In this document: piece by piece, positions 17,366 to 27,818 of the stretch
How the letters are laid out: every line of letters starts with the position of its first letter
How positions within the stretch are numbered: the stretch's first letter is position 1
Source of the DNA: Georgenia sp. M64
GTDB taxonomy: Bacteria > Actinomycetota > Actinomycetes > Actinomycetales > Actinomycetaceae
Length of the DNA stretch: 64,000 nucleotides
Reading direction: 5' to 3'
NCBI RefSeq assembly: GCF_038049925.1
Contig: NZ_CP145809.1
Coordinates: 2,390,599-2,454,598, forward strand
Made by a program: the position numbers and the translations under genes
Notes under the pieces: generated by a model
Told to the model about the DNA's origin: nothing
The model's database searches: none
What the model saw: the letters and a program-made list of their open reading frames with translations, nothing else

Positions 17366-18787
17366 ATGGACACCGCCGTCCCCGCGACCGGGGTGGTCAC
17401 CCCCCGCAAGCTCACCACGCGCAACTACCTGGCCTACGCCGCGGGCGACGCCGCGAACAACCTCTCCTTCACGATGGCGGGCTTCTTCCTCATCCTCTAC
17501 TACACCAACGTCGTGGGGATCGAGGGCGGCGTCGTCGGCACGATGTTCCTCGTCGTCCGCTTCGTCGACGCGTTCACCGACCTCTTCGCCGGCCGCGCCG
17601 TCGACGCCAAGAAGCCGGGCAGGCTCGGCAAGTTCCGGCCCTTCGTCCTGTGGTTCTCCCTGCCCCTGCTGCTCACGAGCATGGCCATCTACTCGGCGAA
17701 GACCTTCTTCCCCGACATCTCGGGCGGCGCCGCGGTCGTGTACATGTACGTCACCTACCTGCTCATGGGGTCGGTCTTCTACACGCTGGTGAACATCGCG
17801 TACGGCTCGATGGCACCGGCCATCACCCAGAACCCGCTCGAGCGCGGGAAGCTCGCGGCCTTCCGCGGCTACGGCGCCTCGATCGCCATCCTCGGGCTGG
17901 CGTTCGCCATCGCCCCGCAGATCCGCGCGAACGTCGGCAACCCCGAGGCGCTGCAACGGTCGCTCTTCCTCACCACCGCCGCCTTCGTCGTCATCGGCAT
18001 GGCGCTGTACCTGTTCCTCGTGTTCAACACCCGCGAGCAGGTCGCCCGGCCCACGTCGCCGGTCTCGATGAAGGACAGCCTGCGCACCCTCACCACCAAC
18101 AAGCCGCTCCTGTGGCTCTCACTCGGCGCGGTCCTGTTCCTCACCGCGGTGACGGCGCTGAGCACGCTGGGGTCCTACATCGCCATCTACGTCCAGCAGG
18201 ACGCGCAGTTCATCGCGTGGAACATCCTCGCCCAGACCCTGGCCATCCTCGTGGTCGGGCCGCTCATCCCGGTCATCGTGCGCACGATCGGCAAGCGCGC
18301 CGGCTACGTCTCCTTCGGTGCCGTCACCATCGTCGGCGCCGCCGTGCTGGCGCTGTCCCCCCTCGGCGAGGTCCCACTCCTGGGCCCCGTCGCGTTCCTC
18401 CTCATGGGCCTGGGCATCAACGGCGTCAACACCCTCATGTGGGCGCTGGAGGCCGACACCGTCGAGTACGGCGAGTGGCGCACCGGCAACCGGACCGAGG
18501 GCACCACCTACGCCGCCTTCTCCTTCACCCGGAAGATGGGCCAGGCGCTCGGCGGGTTCGTCGGCGGCTTCGCCCTCACCTGGGCGGGGTTCAGCGCCGC
18601 CCGGGCCGCCGGCGGCGAGACCCAGGAGGAGGGGGTCGCCGAGGCCATCCAGCTGTGGGCCGGCGGCATCGTCGCCACCTTCGCCCTGCTGTCGCTGCTC
18701 GTCATGGTCTTCTACCCCCTCACCGAGGCCAAGTTCCGCGAGATCACCGCCGACATCGCCGCCCGCCGGGCCGCCTCCGCCCGGTAG
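17366..18787 (+). CDS. GPH-family sugar:cation symporter (glucuronide transporter-like)
   Basis: This 473-residue protein has about twelve membrane segments. GPH (glycoside-pentoside-hexuronide) features include YAAGDAANNLSFTM at the N-terminus, VDAFTDLFAGRAVDA at the first cytoplasmic loop, and WALEADTVEYGEWRTGNRTEG in the second half. It lies between the kinase-like gene and a beta-glucuronidase gene, the same pairing as E. coli uidB-uidA, so glucuronides are the likely cargo. That substrate is inferred from context. GAGGAG lies nine bases before the ATG. Confidence 0.88.
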   Translation: MDTAVPATGVVTPRKLTTRNYLAYAAGDAANNLSFTMAGFFLILYYTNVVGIEGGVVGTMFLVVRFVDAFTDLFAGRAVDAKKPGRLGKFRPFVLWFSLPLLLTSMAIYSAKTFFPDISGGAAVVYMYVTYLLMGSVFYTLVNIAYGSMAPAITQNPLERGKLAAFRGYGASIAILGLAFAIAPQIRANVGNPEALQRSLFLTTAAFVVIGMALYLFLVFNTREQVARPTSPVSMKDSLRTLTTNKPLLWLSLGAVLFLTAVTALSTLGSYIAIYVQQDAQFIAWNILAQTLAILVVGPLIPVIVRTIGKRAGYVSFGAVTIVGAAVLALSPLGEVPLLGPVAFLLMGLGINGVNTLMWALEADTVEYGEWRTGNRTEGTTYAAFSFTRKMGQALGGFVGGFALTWAGFSAARAAGGETQEEGVAEAIQLWAGGIVATFALLSLLVMVFYPLTEAKFREITADIAARRAASAR

Positions 18788-20656
<1,869 letters not shown>

Positions 20657-20756
20657 CCACGGAGCCGGATCGAGCCCGGCTGCGGCCACTCCGGGAGAAC
20701 GCGGCACCGACCTTGGCAGCGCTACCGCGACCAGGCGAGCGTGCCCGCCGCGGTCG

Positions 20757-21305
20757 CTACCCGGTCGGCGCCGTCGCCTGCTCGAGCTGGGCGGCGAAGC
20801 CCTCGGCGAAGCGCCGCACGCCGTCCCACTCGGTGTAGACGTGGTCGCGGGAGATGTCGGTGTCGAGGCTGCCGGGCTTGTCGCTCGCGATCTTCTTCAT
20901 CATGTGCCGCTTGACGAAGCCGTACTGCGTGTAGAGCAGCGCCCCGCCGAAGATGCCGACCGTGCCCGGCCGCCAGCCCGTCTCCTGCTCGAAATGCTCG
21001 ACGTAGCCCTCGGCCTCCGGCGGGTCGCCGTGGGCGGCGAGGCTGACGGAGAAGAAGGCCGACGGGACACGGGCGAGCATCTGGTGGTTCTTCCTGGCCA
21101 GCTCGACCACATGCTTGTCGTGCTTGCCCATGTGGATGGACGCCCCGAGGACGATGCCGTCGTAGCCGTCGGGTATCGCGCCCCGGGCGTCCTTGACGTC
21201 GACCATGGTGATCTCGTGGCCGCGGTCGCGGAGGACGTCGGCGACGACGTCGGCGATCTTGGCCGTCTGGCCCTCGGTCGTGCCGTACGTGAGGAAGACC
21301 TTCAC
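20757..21305 (-). CDS. Flavodoxin-domain protein, HemG-like
   Basis: The 182-residue protein has an FMN-binding loop TYGTTEGQT and the body motifs of menaquinone-dependent protoporphyrinogen IX dehydrogenase: GASIHMGKHDKHV, AFFSVSLAA, IFGGALLYTQYGFVKRHMMKKIA and DTDISRDHVYTEWDGV. In E. coli HemG this oxidises protoporphyrinogen. In actinobacteria the haem pathway normally uses HemY/coproporphyrin chemistry, so this may be a general flavodoxin. The GTG start at 21305 follows AGGAGCAATC. The gene is convergent with uidA and shows no operon partner. Confidence 0.82.
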   Translation of the reverse strand: MKVFLTYGTTEGQTAKIADVVADVLRDRGHEITMVDVKDARGAIPDGYDGIVLGASIHMGKHDKHVVELARKNHQMLARVPSAFFSVSLAAHGDPPEAEGYVEHFEQETGWRPGTVGIFGGALLYTQYGFVKRHMMKKIASDKPGSLDTDISRDHVYTEWDGVRRFAEGFAAQLEQATAPTG

Positions 21306-21470
21306 GATTGCTCCTGTCCCGGGGAGCACGTCGGGCGCGCCGTCGACGGCACGCCGAACCGCTCCCATCTGCTCCATGGTCCGCCGGTCATCGGTGGTTC
21401 GGCAGAGCCGTTGGTCCCGCAAGAACGCTCCCTACGAGGACTCTCGACCTCCAACGGGACAATGGGCCGC

Positions 21471-22700
21471 ATGACCGAGCTTGCCGACGCCGTCCTGCCG
21501 CTCATCCGCACCCGCGCCGATCTGCACCGCTGGTCGGCGTCCAACGCCCACGGCCGGCAGATGCACGACGCCGTCGACCTGCTCGAGCAGGCCGCCGCGA
21601 CCGAGAACCCGGCCAGCCTGTACGCCGTCACGCACAGGGCGCTCGCCTCCGCCGTGAAGATCATCGCCCGCGCCGACGACTCCAGCGGCATCATCGGTGA
21701 CGCATGCCGCCGTCTCCTCGCGCTGCACCCCGTGCACGCGGCGGGGGCGGGCGTCGCCCCGGGCAGGCTCGTGGACTGGATGATCCGGTTCCAGTTCGAC
21801 GGCGACGTCGACTACTTCGAGATCGACCCCGTCGCCTACGCGCCGGCCCTCGGCGAGCACGGCGTCGCGGCGTACCGCGACCGGCTCGCGGAGATCCGCG
21901 GGCGTCTCGGGGCAGAGCCCGCCGAGGGCGAGTGGTGGCGGTCGGAGAGCACGCACGAGTGGTTCACCCTCCACCACAACGAGCAGCGCCTCGCGGTGCT
22001 CGACCGCGACGTCGAGGAGATCGTCCGTACCCACGCCCGGGACCGGAAGGTCGCAGCCTGGCTCCACGACACCGCCGAGGCGCTGGAGGAGATCGGCGAG
22101 ATCGACCTGGCCGTCGACTGGGCAAGGCGGGCGACCGAGCACGACCGCGGCCATCAGTCGCTCAGGGCCGCGCGCTACTGGTGCAGCCTCCTGGCCGCCC
22201 ACCGCCCGGACGAGCTGTCGGCCGCCCGGCTCCAGGTGTTCCGCACCTGGCCGTCGGCGACCACAGCCGGGCACCTCCTCGAGGACGCCGGGGCCGCCTG
22301 GCCGGACTACCGCGACGAGGTCCTCGACCGGCTCGCGGCGGACCCCCGCGAGGCGGTCCTCTTCGCCCTCCTCGGTCTCAAGGACGCCCGGCTCGCGTGG
22401 GACCTCGCGCACGAGCTGGAGCTGCGTGACGTCGACGCCTGGGACCGTCTGGTCGACGCGTACGAGCGCATCGACCCACGTGCCGTCCTGCCCGTGCAGA
22501 TGAAGCTCGTCGAGGCCGCACTCGTGAAGGCGGACGCACACCAGTACCGGCTCGCGGCCCGCCGCCTGAGGAGGATGCGCACGCTCGCCCGGGAGACCGA
22601 GGACGCCGCCGCCGTCGACGCGTTCGTCGCCTCGCTCCGTGTCGAGCACCGGCGTCGTCCGCGGCTCCAGCAGGAGCTCGACCGCGCCGGCCTTCCGTGA
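21471..22700 (+). CDS. Uncharacterised helical protein
   Basis: I cannot place this 409-residue soluble protein with confidence. It is almost entirely alpha-helical. Acidic/aromatic stretches such as FQFDGDVDYFEIDPVAY and TAEALEEIGEIDLAVDWARRATEHDRGHQSLRAARYW suggest TPR-like repeats in the second half. Proteins of this shape are sometimes found with SWIM zinc-finger proteins, but no such partner is seen here. The start is uncertain between ATG 21462 and ATG 21471, with GGGA at differing distances. A compact hairpin follows the stop. Confidence 0.7.
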   Translation: MTELADAVLPLIRTRADLHRWSASNAHGRQMHDAVDLLEQAAATENPASLYAVTHRALASAVKIIARADDSSGIIGDACRRLLALHPVHAAGAGVAPGRLVDWMIRFQFDGDVDYFEIDPVAYAPALGEHGVAAYRDRLAEIRGRLGAEPAEGEWWRSESTHEWFTLHHNEQRLAVLDRDVEEIVRTHARDRKVAAWLHDTAEALEEIGEIDLAVDWARRATEHDRGHQSLRAARYWCSLLAAHRPDELSAARLQVFRTWPSATTAGHLLEDAGAAWPDYRDEVLDRLAADPREAVLFALLGLKDARLAWDLAHELELRDVDAWDRLVDAYERIDPRAVLPVQMKLVEAALVKADAHQYRLAARRLRRMRTLARETEDAAAVDAFVASLRVEHRRRPRLQQELDRAGLP

Positions 22701-22705
22701 CGCGA

Positions 22706-22719
22706 CGGGCTCTTGCCCG
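22706..22719 (+). terminator. Compact hairpin after the helical-protein gene
   Basis: CGGGC-TCTT-GCCCG forms a five-pair stem with a tetraloop, followed by ATTTGT, directly after the stop at 22700. It is a short but plausible intrinsic terminator. Confidence 0.5.
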
Positions 22720-22765
22720 ATTTGTCACCGCGCGCGCACCATGAGTCGACGACTCGGAGCGGCGC

Positions 22766-24040
22766 ATGAGACGCATGAGAACACTGCTGGGAGCGGGACT
22801 CGCGCTCGTCGCTCTGCAGGTCGGTGGCTGCTCCACCGAACCGCCGACGACGGCGTCCGAGCCGACCACGGACGGGACCGCCGCCGAGACCGTAGACGGA
22901 GGTACCGCCGGCGAGACCGCCGACGGTGCGACCGCCGCTCCCCCGTCGTCCGGACCGTCTTCCGCCGAGCCGGGCACGTCCGGGTCAGACACGGCCGGGC
23001 CGACCACTGCCGGCTCGGCCGACGAGTGCGAGCGAGAACCGAGCCGTTCGGGTGAGGTTCTGACCCTCCAGGAGGTTATCGACGAGGCCGTCGACGGCCA
23101 CGACGGCGGCATCGTGGTGGCCCTCGCTCGTGACGGCGGGGAGATCCGTGTCTGTGCGGCGGGCACGGCGGACCCGACGGGGACTCCCCTTCAGGCGACC
23201 GACGCCTTCCGCGTCGCCAGCATCACCAAGACCTTCACCGCGGTGGTGCTGTTGCAGCTGGTGGAGGAGGGCGAGCTAGGCCTGGACGATGCCGTCGGCG
23301 ACCACCTGCCGGACCTCGGACTGGTCGAGGGCGTCTCCGTGCGCCAGCTCCTCCACCACTCCAGCGGCATCCCTGACGTCATCAACCACCCCGACCTCGT
23401 CGCCGTCCTCAGCGACTTCGACCGCGTGTGGACGAACGACGAGGCGCTCGCCCTCGCCGGGAGGGTCGAACGGGACTTCGAGCCGGGGGCGGAGCACGTC
23501 TACTCCAACACCAACTACCTGCTGGCACAGATGGTGATCGAGTCGGTCAGCGACCGTACGCTCGCGGACCTCGTCGAGGAGCGCATCACCGGGCCCCTCG
23601 ACCTCGCCGACACGGCCTTCGCCCCTGCCCCGGACCTCGTGACCGGCTTCTCCGACGTGTTCGAGCCGGACGGGCACACCGAGGGCGTCTCCTACCGCGC
23701 CCTGGAGACCCTCGGTCCCGGTGCGGGCGCCCTCATCTCCACGGCCTCGGACGTGGCGGTCTTCTACCGCGCCCTCGCCGCCGGCGAGCTGCTCAGCCGC
23801 GCGACCATGACCGAGATGACCGAGTTCGAGGGCAGGGGCGGCTTCGGCCTCGGCATGGGCCTGGGGGTGTGGCGCCTGTCCCTGCCGAGCGGGCCCGGCT
23901 ACGGCCATGGCGGCAACATCCCCGGCTACGTCTCGTACGCGGGTGTGACGCCCGACGCCGAGGACGTGATCGTCCTGCTCAGCAACGACGACGACCTCCA
24001 GCCCCACTCGCTGCTGCGACTGACCTTCGCGGCGTGGTGA
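22766..24040 (+). CDS. Serine hydrolase lipoprotein, class C beta-lactamase / D,D-peptidase fold
   Basis: The 424-residue protein has an N-terminal lipoprotein signal ending in LQVGGC (C22). A Thr/Glu/Ala/Pro-rich linker (about 24-85) follows, then a penicillin-binding-fold domain. The nucleophile motif is S152-I-T-K155, the second motif Y246-S-N248 and the third HGGN at H381. These are the class C/esterase pattern (PF00144), seen in D-Ala-D-Ala carboxypeptidases, esterases and beta-lactamases. It acts outside the membrane, tethered by lipid. GGAGC precedes the ATG. A GAGTC-GAC-GACTC palindrome lies ten bases upstream of the start. Confidence 0.88.
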   Translation: MRRMRTLLGAGLALVALQVGGCSTEPPTTASEPTTDGTAAETVDGGTAGETADGATAAPPSSGPSSAEPGTSGSDTAGPTTAGSADECEREPSRSGEVLTLQEVIDEAVDGHDGGIVVALARDGGEIRVCAAGTADPTGTPLQATDAFRVASITKTFTAVVLLQLVEEGELGLDDAVGDHLPDLGLVEGVSVRQLLHHSSGIPDVINHPDLVAVLSDFDRVWTNDEALALAGRVERDFEPGAEHVYSNTNYLLAQMVIESVSDRTLADLVEERITGPLDLADTAFAPAPDLVTGFSDVFEPDGHTEGVSYRALETLGPGAGALISTASDVAVFYRALAAGELLSRATMTEMTEFEGRGGFGLGMGLGVWRLSLPSGPGYGHGGNIPGYVSYAGVTPDAEDVIVLLSNDDDLQPHSLLRLTFAAW

Positions 24041-24101
24041 CCGTCCACCACCGACCGCCCAGAGCCGGCTGCCCAGAACCAACCGCCGGAGCCGACCGGA
24101 C

Positions 24102-24902
24102 TCAGCGCACCCGCTCGCGCCGGTACAGCGCCCGCGCCCACAGGTAGCCCCCCAGCGCGACGGCGAGCGACCACCCCACGGCCCAAGCCGCCGTGCCGCC
24201 GTCGGGACCGCCCTGGAGCAGGCCGCGAACCGTCTCGATGATCGGGGTGAACGGCTGGTACTCGGCGAACCAGCGCACCGCCGTCGGCATGGTCTCGACG
24301 GGGACGAACCCGCTGCCGAGGAACGGCAGGAGGATGAGGAACATAGGCGTGTTGCTGGCCGTCTCCACGCTCTTCGAGAGCAGCCCGAGCGCCACGGACA
24401 ACCAGGTCAGGGCGAACGCGACGAGCGTGAGGAGGCCCAGCAGGGCGAGCCAGTCCAGCGGGCCGGCCGCGGGCCGGAAGCCGATGAGGACGGCGACGAC
24501 GAGCAGGACGAACATCGCGAGCAGGGACTGGATGACGCTGCCGAGCACGTGCCCGGCCAGGACGGAGCCGGGCGAGATCGCCATGGTCCGGAACCGGGCG
24601 ATGATGCCCTCGGTCATGTCCATGGCCACGGAGATGGCGGTGCCCTGGGCGACCGCCGCGGCCGTCATGACGATGATCGCCGGCGTGACGTAGTCGATGT
24701 AGACGGCGCGGCCGGCGCCCCCGGGTTCGGTGCCACCGAGTCCGGCGCCGAGCGTCCCGCCGAAGACGTAGACGAAGAGCAGCAGGAACACGATGGGCAT
24801 CCCGACGAGGATGACCGTCATGCTCGGGTACCGGCGCATGCGGCGCAGGCTCCGGCGGAGCATGGTGGCGGAGTCGTGCAGGGCGAGCGGGACGGCGGTC
24901 AT
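24102..24902 (-). CDS. ABC transporter permease (DrrB-like)
   Basis: This 266-residue protein has six membrane segments and the ABC-2 type permease pattern (YPSMTVILVGMPIVFLLLFVYVFGG, then LGSGFVPVETMPTAVRWFAEYQPFTPI near the C-terminus). It overlaps the ATPase gene by four bases (ATGA). DrrAB-type exporters pump drugs, lipids or antimicrobial compounds. The operon probably includes the EXLDI gene upstream. No cargo gene is nearby, so specificity is unknown. Confidence 0.87.
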   Translation of the reverse strand: MTAVPLALHDSATMLRRSLRRMRRYPSMTVILVGMPIVFLLLFVYVFGGTLGAGLGGTEPGGAGRAVYIDYVTPAIIVMTAAAVAQGTAISVAMDMTEGIIARFRTMAISPGSVLAGHVLGSVIQSLLAMFVLLVVAVLIGFRPAAGPLDWLALLGLLTLVAFALTWLSVALGLLSKSVETASNTPMFLILLPFLGSGFVPVETMPTAVRWFAEYQPFTPIIETVRGLLQGGPDGGTAAWAVGWSLAVALGGYLWARALYRRERVR

Positions 24903-25855
24903 GACACGGCCTCTCGGGTGGGGATGGCGTGCCCGGTGAGGGCGAGGAAGACGTCGTCGAGCCCGGGGCCGGTGACCTCGACGTGCTCGGTGACGACGCC
25001 GGCGTGCTCGGCCCGGTCCAGGACGGCCCGGACGGCCGGGACGTCGGTCGTGCCGGAGACGCTCATGGTCAGGGCCTCGGCGTCCGCGACGGCGTCGGGG
25101 AAGGCGCGGGTCGCCGTCGCCAGCGCGGTCGGGTCGGCGAGGTGGAGGCGGATGGTGCCGCCCGGGACGAGGCGCTTGAGCTCGGCGGGGGTGCCGTGCG
25201 CGACGATCCGGCCGGCGTCGAGAACGGCGACGCGGTCGGCGAGGTGGTCCGCCTCCTCGAGGTACTGGGTGGTGAGGAGGATCGTCACGCCGTCGGCGAC
25301 GAGGTCGCGGACGACGTCCCACATGGCGCGGCGGCTGCACGGGTCGAGCCCGGCGGTGGGCTCGTCGAGGAACACCACGCGGGGCTCCCCGACGAGGGTC
25401 ATGGCGAGGTCGAGCTTGCGCAGCATGCCGCCCGAGTACGTCGAGGCGGGCTTGCGCGCGGCCTCGGTCAGGTCGAACCGGGCGAGGAGGTCGGCGGCCC
25501 GTCGTCGGCCCTCCGCGCGCGGGAGGCGGTGGAGGTCGGCCATGAGGTGGAGGTTCTCCTCCGCGGTCAGGAGGGCGTCGACGGCGGAGAACTGGCCGGT
25601 GAGGCCGATGACGGCGCGGATCGCGTCGGGGTCGTCGTCGAGGTCGTGACCGGCGACGCGGACCGTCCCGGCGTCGCGGGAGAGCAGGGTCGAGAGGATG
25701 TGGACCGTGGTCGTCTTGCCGGCCCCGTTGGGGCCGAGCAGAGCGAGGACGGTGCCGGCCGGCACGACGAGGTCGATGCCGTCGAGCACGAGGTGCTCAC
25801 CGAACGACTTGCGCAGCCCGAGGGCCTCGACGGCCGGGCTGGTGGGGGTGGGCAT
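24899..25855 (-). CDS. ABC transporter ATP-binding protein (DrrA-like)
   Basis: The 318-residue ATPase has Walker A GPNGAGKTT (residues 39-47), Q-loop GLTGQF, signature YSGGM, Walker B VVFLDEPTAGLDP and an H-loop. The C-terminal extension (about 220-318) is that of the daunorubicin-resistance subfamily. AAGGAACC before ATG 25855 fixes the start. It powers the permease encoded just downstream. The 195 bp to the EXLDI gene contain no gene but several GC-rich inverted segments. Confidence 0.9.
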   Translation of the reverse strand: MPTPTSPAVEALGLRKSFGEHLVLDGIDLVVPAGTVLALLGPNGAGKTTTVHILSTLLSRDAGTVRVAGHDLDDDPDAIRAVIGLTGQFSAVDALLTAEENLHLMADLHRLPRAEGRRRAADLLARFDLTEAARKPASTYSGGMLRKLDLAMTLVGEPRVVFLDEPTAGLDPCSRRAMWDVVRDLVADGVTILLTTQYLEEADHLADRVAVLDAGRIVAHGTPAELKRLVPGGTIRLHLADPTALATATRAFPDAVADAEALTMSVSGTTDVPAVRAVLDRAEHAGVVTEHVEVTGPGLDDVFLALTGHAIPTREAVS

Positions 25856-26050
25856 GGTGGTTCCTTCTCAGGTGTGGGCAGGCTGACGCCCGCCCAGTGC
25901 GGGCAGGCGGGGGCGGCCGCGGGTCGGCGGCGGGCGGGTGCGCGGGTCAGGCACCCGGTGGGACGGACGTCCGGGACGGGCGGCCGGTCAGGCCACGGGC
26001 GGCAGGAGCGGTGATGGATCGGCGTGGATCAGCGTTGGGGCCGCGGCCGG

Positions 26051-26569
26051 TCAGATGTCGAGGTCCTCGATGACCGGCTGGTCGACGGCGACCACGACGA
26101 GGTCGTAGAGCGGTGCGGGGATCTTCTCGCGCAGGGCGTCGAGGTCGTCGACGACCTCGAGGGTGGCGGTCGCGGCGGTGGTGCCCCACGACTGGTCGGC
26201 ACTGAGGTGACGGCGCCAGCCGGTGAGGTTGCCGTCGGGGCCGGCGGCCGCGACGTACTCCGCCGACCGCTCGACGTGGACGACGAACTTGCCCACGCGG
26301 CTGCGGAAGACCCGGTAGTGCTCGGACCGGTTCTTCGTCGACCGCGTCCAGTCGACCAGCTGCACGCCGAGGAACCGCTGGCGCCGGCCCTTGCCCGGTC
26401 CGACACGGACGGTGATCTCCTGGAGGCCCTCGTCCTTGCCCTCCTCGACCTCGACGTAGCGCTGCAGCGCCTTGGAGATCGCTGCCGAGAGGTTCCCGCC
26501 GGCGAGCTCCTGCGCGCGCTGGAAGAGGTCGACGTCCCTCTCGGCCACGTAGATCGTCTTGTTGGGCAT
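26051..26569 (-). CDS. EXLDI family protein
   Basis: This 172-residue protein ends in EDLDI, the tail that names the EXLDI family (TIGR04342). Its N-terminus (MPNKTIYVAERDVDLFQRAQ, then LAGGNLSAAISKALQRYVE) resembles a ribbon-helix-helix DNA-binding segment, and a beta-rich domain follows. From memory, the family often neighbours DrrAB-type ABC genes; here one follows on the same strand. I infer a regulatory or accessory role in that export system. A well-formed promoter with an internal palindrome precedes it. Confidence 0.85.
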   Translation of the reverse strand: MPNKTIYVAERDVDLFQRAQELAGGNLSAAISKALQRYVEVEEGKDEGLQEITVRVGPGKGRRQRFLGVQLVDWTRSTKNRSEHYRVFRSRVGKFVVHVERSAEYVAAAGPDGNLTGWRRHLSADQSWGTTAATATLEVVDDLDALREKIPAPLYDLVVVAVDQPVIEDLDI

Positions 26570-26882
26570 GTCATCATCCTAGCCTCCGACCTGAGCATAC
26601 GCATATGTATACGTATATCGCAAGGTGTAGAGGTGGGCGCGCCCGGACCGCGGGTCTGGAAGGACCGACCCGAGGACGTACGAGGCTCGCTGGGGGACGT
26701 TCGTCCATCGACGCCGCAGCGCCCGTGAGGACAGTGGGAGGCGGACCGCGGAAGGCGGGCCAGGGTCCAATCAGGGTCCTGACGAGGGCGGATCCCGATA
26801 CCCGCGCGCCGCCGCGACTGGAACGGTCATCTCGGGCGGAATTTTTCGCCGCCACGCGTCCGATCTGATCCGGAGGGATCGC
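26570..26882. other. Divergent intergenic region, EXLDI / CPBP
   Basis: This 313-bp gap holds the EXLDI promoter and palindrome (26594-26623). The remainder, to the CPBP ribosome site GGAGGGATC at 26873-26881, shows no convincing gene. A short AT-richer stretch near 26840 (GGAATTTTTCGCC) may belong to the CPBP promoter, but I see no hexamer pair. Confidence 0.6.
26594..26623 (-). promoter_or_regulatory. EXLDI promoter with embedded palindromic operator
   Basis: On the minus strand TTGCGA (26623-26618), an 18-bp spacer and TATGCT (26599-26594) form a good promoter. The spacer is almost entirely an imperfect palindrome (26597-26616, arms ATACG.ATA and TAT.CGTAT, 16 of 20 positions symmetric). 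It is strikingly AT-rich for this genome. A repressor, possibly TetR/MarR-type or the EXLDI protein itself, would block RNA polymerase here. Confidence 0.6.
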
Positions 26883-27758
26883 ATGTCCACCCGCACACCG
26901 ATGCGCAGCCCGAGCACCGACCCGACGACGACAGGGCTCTCCATCCGCTCGCTGCGGACGTTCTTCCTCGCCACGTTCGGCCTGTCCTGGGGGGTCGGCG
27001 TCCTCTACGTGTTCTTCTCCGAGCCGCTCGACGGGGTCTTCGGCCCGATGGGCTACACCAACCCGATCTTCATCTTCATGGTCTACTCCCCCGGCATCGT
27101 CGGCGTGCTCCTGGTGTGGAGACACGAAGGCCTCGCGGGGGTGGCGCGCTTCTTCCGGCGGTTCGCGCTGGTCCGCATGTCACCGGCCTGGTGGTTGGTG
27201 CTCCTCGTCGGCATGCCGGCGGTGTTCTACGCCGGCGCGGCGATCACCGGCTCCTTGACCGACCCGTTCCCGTTCCAGCCCTGGTCCGCCGTCGTGCCCG
27301 CCCTGCTGGCGATGCTGTTCATCGGCCCCATCGAGGAGCTCGGCTGGCGCGGGGTCGCCCTGCCGCTGCTCCAGCGGAGGCTGGCGCCCCTCTGGTCGAG
27401 CCTGCTCCTCGGTCTCGTCATCACGATCTGGCACACGCCGTCGTTCCTGCTGAGCGGCACGAAGCAGTCCGCCTGGGAGTTCTGGCCGTTCTTCTTGGGC
27501 GTCATCGCGATCAGCGTCATCCTCACCCCGATGTTCAACGCCGCGCGGGGCAGCCTGCTCGTCGCCTTCCTCTTCCACGCGCAGATGAACAACCCGGTCT
27601 GGCCTGACGCGCAGCCGTGGGACATGTGGCTGTTCGTCGCGGTCGCCGTCGTGGTCGTCGTCGTCAACCGCAGAACGATGCTCGACACGGGATCAGCGGC
27701 GACGGCGATCCTGACCCCAGCGGTGCCGGATGGCGTGGTCCGGGCGCCGGCGATGTGA
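26883..27758 (+). CDS. CPBP family intramembrane glutamic endopeptidase
   Basis: The 291-residue protein has about seven membrane segments and the CPBP (Abi/Rce1-type) motifs: EELGWRG with E151/E152, H184 in TIWHTPSF, and FHAQMNNP with H232 and N236. These are the residues proposed to form the intramembrane catalytic site. Bacterial members are linked to bacteriocin self-immunity and to processing of membrane proteins. CGGAGGGATCGC precedes the ATG. It is divergent from the EXLDI/ABC operon and could be part of the same resistance response. Confidence 0.87.
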   Translation: MSTRTPMRSPSTDPTTTGLSIRSLRTFFLATFGLSWGVGVLYVFFSEPLDGVFGPMGYTNPIFIFMVYSPGIVGVLLVWRHEGLAGVARFFRRFALVRMSPAWWLVLLVGMPAVFYAGAAITGSLTDPFPFQPWSAVVPALLAMLFIGPIEELGWRGVALPLLQRRLAPLWSSLLLGLVITIWHTPSFLLSGTKQSAWEFWPFFLGVIAISVILTPMFNAARGSLLVAFLFHAQMNNPVWPDAQPWDMWLFVAVAVVVVVVNRRTMLDTGSAATAILTPAVPDGVVRAPAM

Positions 27759-27818
27759 GGCGTGATCTGGAGCCCTGCGCCCCGCGACCAAGACGCCGGT
27801 CACGTGGCGCCCACCCGG

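Noticed and set aside
20663-20681. AGCCGG/CCGGCT hairpin after uidA as a terminator
   Set aside because: Only six pairs, no T-tract, no extension; too weak to call.
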